64,000 nt of DNA from NCBI GenBank assembly GCA_025094145.1, contig JALLLS010000008.1, forward strand, positions 434,001 through 498,000. The letters are read 5' to 3'. Below are positions 1 through 8,741 of this stretch, in pieces. The notes beneath the pieces are model-generated. The model ran no database searches. It had not been told where the DNA came from and saw nothing but the letters and a program-made list of their open reading frames with translations. Position 1 is the first letter of the stretch. Each line of letters starts with the position of its first letter. The DNA is from Spinellus fusiger (taxonomy: Eukaryota > Mucoromycota > Mucoromycetes > Mucorales > Phycomycetaceae). The position numbers and the translations under genes were made by a program.

Positions 1-552
1 GCATTCTATGGAAATACAGAAAGAAAACAAGTCGAGAATAAGAAACAGTCAGCTGTCCAAGTCCTTAAAGCTTATCTTGTTTATACTCTAGGAAGCTGTT
101 TGGATCAAAGTCTATTTTATTAAAGATGTAGACAACTAAAGATTTATACTATTTTACTATTTCTTTATTTTACTATGAATTTGTCTAATTTGCTATTCTC
201 AAGCAATAGATATGATCATAGAACATTCAGGCAGACTGAGAAGGATAGCTGTCCTGTCCTATAGTGTGTATAATCTCGGTTCTGTATTTCAAGGCCATAG
301 AATTCCATAAAGTGATTTTGCTGTAAAAAGGGTTTCTCTCTTCCCTGAAACATACATAGGACAAGAGGAGGAAACCCATCTCTAAATTTACTGAAATGTT
401 GTTGTTCTTCATAACTTCTACCCTCTTTATTTTGTTTGCCTTTGTTTGGCATATAAACCAACAGTTGTGATCTGGTGAGTGTTTGTGTATGTTTATTATG
501 TCTGACATGTTAGTCAGTTTCTATTGTATATTCTTTTACTATAATAAACCCA

Positions 553-1094
553 GTGAATACTTTAAAAAGGCATAGGCAAGAAGAAGGTGCCAGTGTGAGG
601 GTAATACGACACACACATAGAGAGTACATTAATACATCTCGAACTAATTATTTTTACTATTATTTTATTAGTGGAAAGGGGCATTGGCACCTAGAAAGAT
701 TGGGGTACGATCCTACCAAGCTGTCTGTAATTGCTTATGGCACCGGAATGAAGGGAAAAGATGCTACCAAGTTTAAAGGTTATCGTATTGGTTTGACAAG
801 GGTTTTATATCAATCATTGAAAAAGAGACAAAAAGATGGAGATTTTCTTATGGTTGATGTTGATAAATTTCGAACATAGAGGGTAAGCATGATTAACCTC
901 TCACTCAATATAAAATGCTCTTTTAACAGTTACTCTTATTTTTGTTCTCAAGATCTGCCATACTTGCAACACAAATATCCTCACCGAAGTATTAGTGAAT
1001 TTCAACACTATCCACGCTTGCCAAAGTTGCGGAATTGTTTAGAACAGAGATATGAATGCATCAAAGGGTATCTATACAGTCACATAAGAATAGA
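553..1094 (+). pseudogene. Fanzor (eukaryotic TnpB-like, RNA-guided nuclease family) C-terminal pseudogene, copy F1
   Basis: The frame from about 566 to 877 reads into the C-terminal half of a Fanzor/OrfB protein: ...IAYGTGMKGKD..KFKG..., then VDVDKFRT. An intron with a GTAAGC donor at about 882 and an acceptor at about 953 follows. The next exon encodes ICHTC...ACQSCGIV and NRDMNASK, which is the four-cysteine zinc ribbon and the RuvC-III region. Breaks: a stop (TAG) after FRT where copy F2 has Ser; a stop (TAG) replacing the Trp before NRD; Lys at the likely RuvC-II Glu (F2 reads VDEF); and a deletion of roughly 45 nt removing the C-terminus that F2 retains. No N-terminal half can be read. 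In the family this protein is a TnpB homologue guided by an omega RNA; this copy cannot make an active enzyme. Confidence 0.8.
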
Positions 1095-1125
1095 TATTCT
1101 TATTTATATTATATTATATTATATA

Positions 1126-1309
1126 TCGCCACATCGAAAGTGGTTTCCTTCGGGATTCAGATATTTACAGGTAAATCTACATAATAATATTTATTTAAAA
1201 ACTAACATGAATACATCTCACTTTATTTGCTCCTTTTCAAATCCATGTCATTTCTTAAACAATTGTAGTTTGACTATTTCTTTTTATATCCCAAAGACCT
1301 CCTGGTGTG
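1126..1309 (+). other. Conserved 3' tail of the Fanzor element, possible omega-RNA locus
   Basis: This non-coding stretch downstream of the zinc-ribbon exon aligns closely with 50342-50534 (inverted), although the coding regions of the two copies have diverged by stops, frameshifts and deletions. It ends at the terminal CCTGGTGTG motif. In TnpB and Fanzor systems the guide RNA is transcribed across the 3' end of the element, with the guide lying just outside it. By that analogy the scaffold would lie here and the guide at about 1310-1330. This is inference from position and conservation only; no RNA structure was computed. Confidence 0.3.
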
Positions 1310-1726
1310 TATGGCTTCCGTACTCACCCATCCCGATATGTTTCATTTTCATTCTCCTAAAATAAAGCAGAATTGAGTTTGAAAAAGAGCAACGCCTCGT
1401 GTCAGTTCAGCCCATCCAGAGACAAAAAAAGAAAGAAAAAAAAAAAGTTGGCTATGTTGTGAATGGTATTTTAGTATTAATATTGATATTTAGCACGCCA
1501 CCATTACCAAAAGAGAAGACATCAAGGAGATAAACATTGGCAAGAGAACACCAAACACCAAACACCTATGTATTGATGTGTATATGTAGACATACCCCAC
1601 ACCATAGACAAGGCCCATTGATACCATTCTTTACATTTACTATGCTTATAACATGTGTGTTTTTATTCAATACAAAAAGACAATACTTTTTATCCAAGTG
1701 GAGTGTTGGGTGAGAGAGCTCGAGAT
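1310..1726. other. Intergenic, 3' side of the ADP/ATP carrier gene
   Basis: A 417-bp stretch between the Fanzor element and the stop codon of the carrier gene. It should contain the 3' UTR of that minus-strand gene. A short frame starts at 1311 (MASVLTHPDMF...) right at the transposon junction and stops after 21 codons; I cannot tell whether it is a remnant exon. Poly-A rich at 1425-1446. Confidence 0.5.
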
Positions 1727-2751
1727 TTACTCGGAGAACTTCTTGCCGAACATGATCAATTGGAGCTGATCGTAACCAGACAACACACCAGCACCAGCAA
1801 TGGCACGGAGGATGTTGGCACCAGCACCCTTGAAGAGGGACTTGGTACCTTCCTTGGCAACGATCTCCTTCAAGGCGTGGAGAGAAGAGTCGTACTTGAC
1901 GGCAGCACCGGAAGTCATCATCATTCTACGGCGGACAGTGTCAATGGGGTAGGAAGCAAGACCAGCACCAGTGGTAACAGCCCAGCCAAGCAAGAAAGTA
2001 GCCAAGAAGCTGCTCTGGAGATGTTCGGGCATGATGGGCTTGATAGAGTCGTACATACCAAAGTAGAGACCACGGTAGACAATGATACCAACGCAAGAGA
2101 TGTTGAAACCACGGTAGAGACCGGCAATACCATCGGAAGCCAATGTCTTGCGGTAGACATCAACAAGACCGGTGAACTGACGCTCACCACCCTTCTTGGA
2201 AGACTTGGCGTCGTTGGCAAGACGGGTACGTGCGTAGTCCAAGGAGTAGACGAAGAACAAGGAAGCGGCACCAGCAGCACCACCAGAGGCAAGGTTGCCA
2301 GCAAACCAGGGCCAGTAGCCATCCTTCTTCTTGTCCTTGTTGAACATGCGCTTGAACTTGTCCTTGAAGGCAAAGTTAAGGGCCTGGGTAGGGAAGTAAC
2401 GGATGACGTTGGCGGTGTTTCCACGCCACATGGCAGCCATACCCTCATCCTTGACGGTGCGGGAGAAGCAGTCAGCAATGCCCTTGTAGGGGGAAGCAAG
2501 ACGGCCCTGCTTGATCATCTCGTCCTGGTTCTGGATCAAGAGCTTGATACGCTCAATGGGAGCAGCAGCAGTCTTGGAGACAGCGGCAGAGACGCCACCC
2601 ATAAGGAAGTCCTAGGCAACAAGAAGATAAGCACACTGCCAAAAAAAGAAGAACAAAAAGAATCCAGTGCAATGACTCTTCTGCAGCATACACACTAGCT
2701 AGACTGCAATGAACTTACGATGACAAACTTGTTGGAATCCTGAGCAGCCAT
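1727..2751 (-). CDS. AAC: Mitochondrial ADP/ATP carrier
   Basis: Exons 2751-2719 and 2611-1727 give a 305-residue protein. It exchanges cytosolic ADP for matrix ATP across the mitochondrial inner membrane. The three tandem mitochondrial-carrier repeats are visible with signatures [14 protein letters not shown] and [11 protein letters not shown]; the RRRMMM hexapeptide is diagnostic of ADP/ATP carriers. Length fits the family (about 300-318). The first exon encodes only [11 protein letters not shown] and is joined in phase 0 across a 107-nt intron (GTAAGT...CTAG) to [19 protein letters not shown] element (GTTATAAAG on the minus strand) lies about 65 bp upstream. Codon use is strongly biased, as expected for a very highly expressed gene, which produces a long meaningless antisense frame. 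Confidence 0.97.
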
Positions 2752-2815
2752 TGCTTAGTAAGGGGTGAGGGGAAGAAGAAGAGGAAGGAGTCCTTGGGCC
2801 CAGCTGTGTGCCTGT

Positions 2816-2824
2816 CTTTATAAC
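2816..2824 (-). promoter_or_regulatory. TATA box of the ADP/ATP carrier gene
   Basis: On the minus strand GTTATAAAG lies 65-73 bp upstream of the carrier ATG, a spacing that fits a TATA box with a short leader. Supported by position and consensus only. Confidence 0.5.
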
Positions 2825-3027
2825 GGGCCAACGAAAATTTTTTATTTTTTTTTGTTATTTTGATGATCCGAGGCAGAGGGTAGATTGTGATTGGAGGGCA
2901 GGGATGCCAGGGGGTTGGAGGAAGGGGAGACGTAAGCAAACAACAAAAAGAGGGTCACTCTGTGGTTGGACTGCGAAAATAACAACAGCATACGAAAAAA
3001 GCATGCACTTTATTGCTTATTTCATGG

Positions 3028-3703
3028 TCAATCAATGGCATAGGAGATATTACAACCACAGCTATGGGTGGCATTGGGGTTATCTTTGACTTGGAAGGTA
3101 GAACCGATCAATTCCTCCACAAAGTCCACTTGTGAGCCACGGACAAATGCAAGGGAGATACTATCAACGACCACACGCACACCGTCCTTTTCAAACACAC
3201 TGTACAGCCATGATAGAAAGATATAGAGTGTGCTATGAGATATAGAGTGTGCTATAAGAAAAGACAGACATGGAACTTACATGTCGTCCTCATTCACTTC
3301 CCGAGTCAGCTCGAGTTTGTTTTGATAGCCATGACAGCCACCAGAGTCAACCAGCACCCGCAGCATAGATTGGTCATCATTATCCCGAGCACGAATGTAT
3401 TTCAATTGCTGTAAGAGTGAGTAGGAGAAGCAAGGGACTAGTGGAACCTACTCTGACAGCACTGTCTGTAATGGCAAGTCCGTTCTCTACGCTTGCTGTA
3501 GTCCATGAGGGTTGAGGAGTGGTTGCAGTGGTTGCAGTGGTTGCAGTGGTTGTACTAGCACTAGCACTAGAGATAGAACGGTAGGCTGGGCGAGAGGCAT
3601 AAGTATACCCCACACGCAAGAGAGAAGGATAAGACGAAAAAGACACTTTGCCAAGGGACAAAACACCCGAGACTTGTCTGTGCTTCACCAATAAACGTAA
3701 CAT
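3028..3703 (-). CDS. ISA2: Mitochondrial A-type iron-sulfur assembly protein (ISCA2/Isa2-like)
   Basis: Three exons (3703-3452, 3408-3281, 3199-3028) give about 183 residues. A-type carriers (HesB/YadR/YfhF family) hold or pass on [4Fe-4S] clusters in the matrix. The ATG at 3703 begins [10 protein letters not shown], an Arg- and Ser-rich mitochondrial presequence, followed by a low-complexity Thr/Ala stretch encoded by a 9-bp repeat. The conserved domain starts near LAITDSAV. It contains DSGGCHGYQ (first cluster Cys), [12 protein letters not shown] and the C-terminal [10 protein letters not shown] with the paired cysteines. Intron borders are GTAGGT/TACAG and GTAAGT/TACAG and all phases close. 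Isa2 is preferred over Isa1 because of the DSGG-C-G-Y spacing, but the paralogue assignment is less certain than the family. Confidence 0.88.
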
Positions 3704-3987
3704 GGAAAAATACACTTGACGGAAGAATAGCTTACACACACACTCTCTCTCTTTCTTTCTTTTTCTTTCTCACTCTTAGAAACTTATAAAAAGAGAATTT
3801 ACCCACTAAACCCACCCACCCAACCAACTTATACTATCTGCTGTCTCTCTCTTATCACAGCACGTGAGGAATACAAGCCACTACTCTACACACTCTTCTT
3901 TGTAAATTCATTCATACAAACCACTTTATTCAGTGGCTTTATATACGCCATAGCCACATATAAAATAGATAGGGAAAAAACAGAAGC

Positions 3988-6800
3988 TTAGAGCTTGTCG
4001 TAGTACTTGTCAAGACCGGGGATGTCTTCAACAAGACCCTTTCTCTTACGAACAGCACGAATAATGTCATACACCTTGTTACCGGCCTCCAATGGGTTGC
4101 CAGTCATGTTCTGCCAGTGATCAAACACAGCCTGGGGGAAGGCCTGACCAGCAGTGGCAGCACGCAAATCAGCAGTGAAGCCAAAGGATTCGTTGACAGG
4201 CAAGTAGGCCTTGACAGTCATCATGGGAGTACCAGGACGGGTTTCCTCAGAGAAGACGACACCACGACGTCTGTTGAGACAGCTGTAAATACCACCAATC
4301 ACAGAGTCAGGGCACTGGATCTCCACCAAGTAGACGGGCTCCTGGATACCGGGAGTGGCAGTCAGCACAGAGGCGTACACGACACGACGACAGGTAGGAA
4401 TGATCTGTCCACCACCTCTGTGGATGGCATCAGCGTGCAACACAACATCGAGAATGTTGAAACGACAACCACGCATGTTCTCCTCAGCCACAGGTCCTTC
4501 CTTGGTAGCCCACTGGAAGGCAGCTACACAGGAGTCCTTGATTTCGTTCAAGTACTGGACAGCCTTGGTGACATCCACCATCAAGTTGGGGCCGGTACCG
4601 TCGGGACCGAAACACCAGATCTTACGGGCCTCGGTGACATCCCACTCGAAGCGATCAGCCAAAGCACGGGCACGGATCTTGAAATCATCCTTGGGACCAA
4701 TCTTGCCAGCATCAATCTCGTTGGCAAGGTCGTCGTTCAAGGGGGCAGCACGCATGAAAATACGGTTGTGCTTGTTGGGGGACTTGGACAAGCAGTCCAT
4801 GGTGGACTCGGCAGTGACAGTCTCGCGGTACTGCACAACGGGATCACCGTACTTCAAGGGAACCTGGGCGTGGTCTTCTTCAAGATCCTTCAAGCAAATC
4901 TCGAGATGGAGCTCACCAGCACCAGCGACAATGTGTTCACCAGAGTCAGAGGTGAAGGTAAGGACACAGGGGTCGGACTTGGAGAGACGCTTCAAACCTT
5001 CGACCAACTTGGGGAGATCGTTGGCGTTCTTGACATCAACAGCCACCTGCACGACGGGGGAGACAGAGAACTTCATGATCTTCATGTTGTGGGCGACATC
5101 GGAGGTGGTGATGGTACCACTCTTGACCAAGAACTGATCGACACCAACAAGACCAATGATGTTACCAGCAGGGCAGTCATCGATAGCCTCAACGTTACGT
5201 CCCATCATCAACACAGTGCGCTGGATGGACTTGACGGACAAATCACTCTTGGATCCAGGAGTGTAGTTGGGGCCTTGGATTCTGACCTTGAGACCAGCAC
5301 GGACAGTACCAGAGAAGACACGACCGAAAGCATAGAAACGACCCTTGTCGGAAGTAGGCACCATCTTGGACACGTACAACATAAGAGGACCAGCAGGGTT
5401 GCAGTCTCTGATACCAATGGCACACTCGTCATCCATAGGACCTTCGTACAAGCTGGTCACACGGTATCTCTGGGCAGTGACGGGAGAGGGCAAGTGGATA
5501 CAGATCATCTCCAAGAGAGCATCACCAGCAGGCAAGAACTTGCGCATGACGACCTTCAACAGCTGCTTTCCTTCCAACTCACGCTCCTCGCTCTTCAAGT
5601 TGATTTCTAACTTCTCCAAGAGAGTGGTGACCTGGTCCTTCTTGAAGTTCATGACAGAGTCAAAGATCTTGAAGATGGGGTCCAAGATGAACATGTTGAA
5701 GGCACGCTCAAGGGGAGCACCACTGGCATCAGTGCCCTTGGTGGTCCACTTCTTGGTCTTGGGGTTGAAGTAGTTCTCACCCCACAACTTGCCCATCATC
5801 TTTTCCTTGTCCACACCGAACTTCTTAGCATAACGGACAGCAAACTGACGGAGAGTGAAACCCCAGCCGTGGAGACCAGAGGCAAAGGCAACAGTACCGC
5901 GCTCAGGGTAGACCTGGACATCACCCAAGACTTCATCCAAGTAGGTGGAGATGATGACGTTGACGGATTCAATGGTACGAGCAAAGGTCTATTGTTATCT
6001 ATTTTGTGAGTTGATCTGCTCTACACACTCCTACACACACATCTAGAGGTATCTATCAATAGAACTTACGTTGTACAACTCTTCCTTGCCCAACTGCAAC
6101 TCCAACAAGGCACGATCCACCTTGTTAATGACAATCACAGGCTTAATGCGCTCAGTCAAGGCCTGACGCAACACAGTCTCAGTCTGCACACACACACCAT
6201 CAATGCAGTCCACAACAACAAGAGCACCGTCAGTCACACGGAGAGCAGCAGTCACTTCAGAGGAAAAGTCAACGTGACCAGGAGAATCGATCAAGTTGAT
6301 CAAGAAGGAAGAACCGTCTGTCTTTTGGTTCTTGATTTCGTTGATGTCATCGGGGTTCTCCATTTGGAAGTACATGGAAATAGCAGTAGACTTGATGGTA
6401 ATACCACGCTCCTGTTCATCCTTGCGGGTGTCCATGAAACGGGTCTCACCAGCACGACCAGCAGAAATAATACCGGCCTTGGACACGAGGGAATCGGTCA
6501 AGGTGGATTTACCGTGATCGACGTGAGCAATCACAGACATGTTACGCACATTGGTGACCTTGTCCATAAGACCACGGATCTCCTCAATAGTAAAGTTCTA
6601 AGAATGAAGAGTGACATGAGCTTCCTTTCTTTTTCTTTTTTTTTCCTTTTTCTTTGATGACAATAATAATAAAAAATAAACGCATCCTTTATGGAAGACT
6701 ACTTACAACTGGTGGGATTCGATTCATCCATCCATACGTAAGGACATGCGTGTGTGAGTGACTTTCATCCGTTGAAGGCGTCGTTGATGGACTTACCCAT
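3988..6800 (-). CDS. EEF2: Translation elongation factor 2 (eEF2)
   Basis: Spliced length is 844 residues (yeast eEF2 is 842). eEF2 is the GTPase that drives ribosomal translocation. Exons: 6800-6797 (ATGG), a proposed 2-nt microexon 6708-6707 (TT), 6597-6070 and 5988-3988. Visible motifs: G1 [14 protein letters not shown], the switch I region with [11 protein letters not shown]3 DSPGHVDF, G4 NKVDR, and [15 protein letters not shown] around the histidine that becomes diphthamide. The C-terminus ends in LDKYYDKL. The unusual 5' end is needed to rebuild the invariant start MVNFT: ATGG + TT + AACTTT. Both flanking introns start GTAAGT and end in AG. Codon bias is extreme, giving a 497-codon antisense frame that is not a gene. 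Confidence 0.96.
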
Positions 6801-6950
6801 GTTGACTTTTTACGCTTTGTAGAAAAGGAGGAAAGGAAGGCTTCTAGAGGTGTGCACGACTAAGAATTAATAGGCTCCTCCGTCCCGCAGCAGTCGGAGT
6901 TGTTAATTTTTCTTGGTATGGATGCATGACGTGAGAAAATAAGAATGGAT

Positions 6951-8281
6951 TTATTGAGAGGTAGGACTGCGTTTAAGCATGGCTGCATAACTCAACAGAG
7001 GCAGGTGACAAGGGAATGGAAGTGACGGCCGAGACAGGGGAGGAAAGCTGTCACAGCACAAGGAGAGTGAGGGGATAGTCTTGGCAGTGGGTTGGGTGCT
7101 ATTGTGACTAGGCAGCAGCTGTGATGGAGGATGTTTGGGGTGTGTGGAGTGGGAGAATGTTGGCCTACGACGCCTAGTGTCTTTTTTGTCTTTGTTTTTT
7201 GTTCTATTGCTATGGTTATTGCTATGGTTATTGCTATGGTTATTGCTATGGTTACTGTTATGGTTACTGTTATGACTAGTGCTATGGTTACTGTTATTGC
7301 TATTGCTATGGTTACTGTTATGACTAGTGCTATGACGGGTGCTATGACTAGAAGGTGACTCTCCTCCACTCTTCTTCTTCTGCTTCTGCTTCTGTCTCTG
7401 TCTCTTTCGGTAGGCACGGTATCTCTTTTTCTTGTGTGCTGGGGCTGTGGAGACATTGTCTACACTCTCACACCCACCCACCCACGGACAAGAGGACAGC
7501 ATTCTATACAGATTTCCTTCAGTAGCACAGCTCCTTGGGACAGTGGGCACTGGGGTATGTAGGGAGACTACAGAATGAGACCGCAAGTGCATACCAGAGG
7601 TGCTTTTAATGCGAGTAGCCACAGACTGGCCTTTGAAGAGATGTTGGCGTACAATCACCAGCATAGTGACTGCATCTGCTTCATAGGCAAATGTAATGTA
7701 CCACATGGACAGGTCGTGGTGGATGGCCAGTATAGGAGGAGATCCAATGGCATAGAGAAACCCAAGCACTTCCTGACGTGTGGATAGAACAAAGTAGAGT
7801 TGTTGGTATAACATAACAGAGCATGGACAGAACTTACCTGTTCATTGGCTTCTGGAATGTCTCTAAGAATGAGAACAGTGCGCTCACTGCCACCCCCATG
7901 GCTGCTGCTGCTGCAACTGGAATAGATTGGGAGAGGGTCTAATTCCTACTATTGAGTTTCTTGCTCTTCTTTATCCATAAAGATAGATAGATACACTTAC
8001 AGCACGGATTCTCTTGTAAGGAATAGGCAGGTGGAGGGTAGGAGTGCAGCAAATACATGTCTGACAGATCAATCACCCTTGTTCTCTATTTTCCCTTTGA
8101 ACTTACTTTTATCGGAGCTTAGGATTTCATGATCAGTTGCCATGTCTTGGTCTTCTTCTAATAGAATCTCAATGTCCTCTTCATCTTCTTCCAATAGAAT
8201 TTCAATGTCATCGTCAGAGGAGTAGGTATCACTGTCTCTATCCTGGCATAAGAATTCTTCCTTAAAATCATCATAAGCCAT
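6951..8281 (-). CDS. RRM protein resembling La-related proteins 4/5, without a La motif
   Basis: Four exons (8281-8107, 8060-8001, 7938-7838, 7772-6951) give about 385 residues. The N-terminus (MAYDDFKEEF) is highly acidic with two copies of DIEILLEED. Residues about 95-170 form an RRM: ERTVLILRDIPEANEQ, then EVLGFLYAIG, WYITFAYEADAV and IVRQHLFKGQSVATRIKS, the spacing seen in the LARP4/5 RRM. No La motif is visible before it, which is odd for a LARP. The C-terminal half has a basic Lys/Arg/Gln stretch, then a Ser-Asn-His repeat encoded by a degenerate 12-bp DNA repeat at about 7200-7350, then low complexity. It probably binds RNA; cellular role unknown. The reading frame needs the acceptor at 7938; the nearer AG at the poly-Ser run would shift the frame. 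Confidence 0.75.
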
Positions 8282-8741
8282 AGTACCAACAACAACAACA
8301 ATAACAATAATATAGAAATATATAAAATAAAATAAAAAAGGGAAAGAAATAAGCAGATACCATAGCACAGACACCTGCTATTTTATGCGTGGCTTTGTCT
8401 CACAGTGGCACATTGGCCTGCATTGTTCCTATAGAAACAAGAGACGCTCTAAGACAGAAGTGGCCATTGATTGGCTGTTCATCATTGTTATTGGGTGGAG
8501 CTGGCATTGTCTTTTGTGTTGGGATGTCAAGTTCATTTGCCCTTATTAAGACAGCCCTCTTTTTCCCTGTCATTTTCCTTGTCATTCTCCCTTGACTGTG
8601 GCCTGGGATGGCCTTCTCATTTCTCTCATTTCATTTCACGTGTAGGGGAAGGAGCCAATCAGAAGAAAGATACCCAGAAGTGTCTGGATCATAAATTCAC
8701 AGTCCACGCCTTAAACATATAAAAAAATTCTCTTTCTTGTC
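8282..8741. promoter_or_regulatory. Shared divergent promoter region (RRM gene / PP5 gene)
   Basis: A 460-bp gap separates two divergently transcribed start codons. It contains an inverted CCAAT box (ATTGG, 8470-8474), a CCAAT at 8655-8659 and an AT-rich CATATAAAA stretch about 25 bp before the PP5 ATG. Consistent with a bidirectional promoter; no other gene is visible here. Confidence 0.45.

Larger units (their letters stand above)
1..1309 (+). mobile_element. Fanzor-bearing element, copy F1 (left end outside the window)
   Basis: This segment matches the reverse complement of 50342-51687 over its whole length, so it is one of two inverted copies of the same element. The right end is visible at about 1309. 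It reads ...CCTGGTGTG followed by TA, which resembles the TA-flanked ends of the 1321-bp elements elsewhere in this window. The left end lies before base 1. The element carries a broken Fanzor gene (553-1094) followed by a conserved non-coding tail. A 61-81 codon reading frame on the minus strand (about 216-461) is also present in both copies but resembles nothing I know. Its identity as a mobile element rests on the two-copy arrangement and the TIR-like end. Confidence 0.75.

Noticed and set aside
216..461. Frame with PPLVLCMF taken as a Fanzor core piece
   Set aside because: It lies on the strand opposite to the Fanzor remnant, so the resemblance is probably chance.
1655..2698. 347-codon plus-strand frame
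   Set aside because: Antisense shadow of the ADP/ATP carrier, same cause.
4117..5610. 497-codon open frame on the plus strand
   Set aside because: It is antisense to eEF2 and arises from that gene's extreme codon bias; its protein is low-complexity Thr/Ser/Val/Gly.
7200..7350. Possible CRISPR-like regular repeat
   Set aside because: It is a degenerate 12-bp repeat inside a coding exon giving Asn/Ser/His; no spacers.
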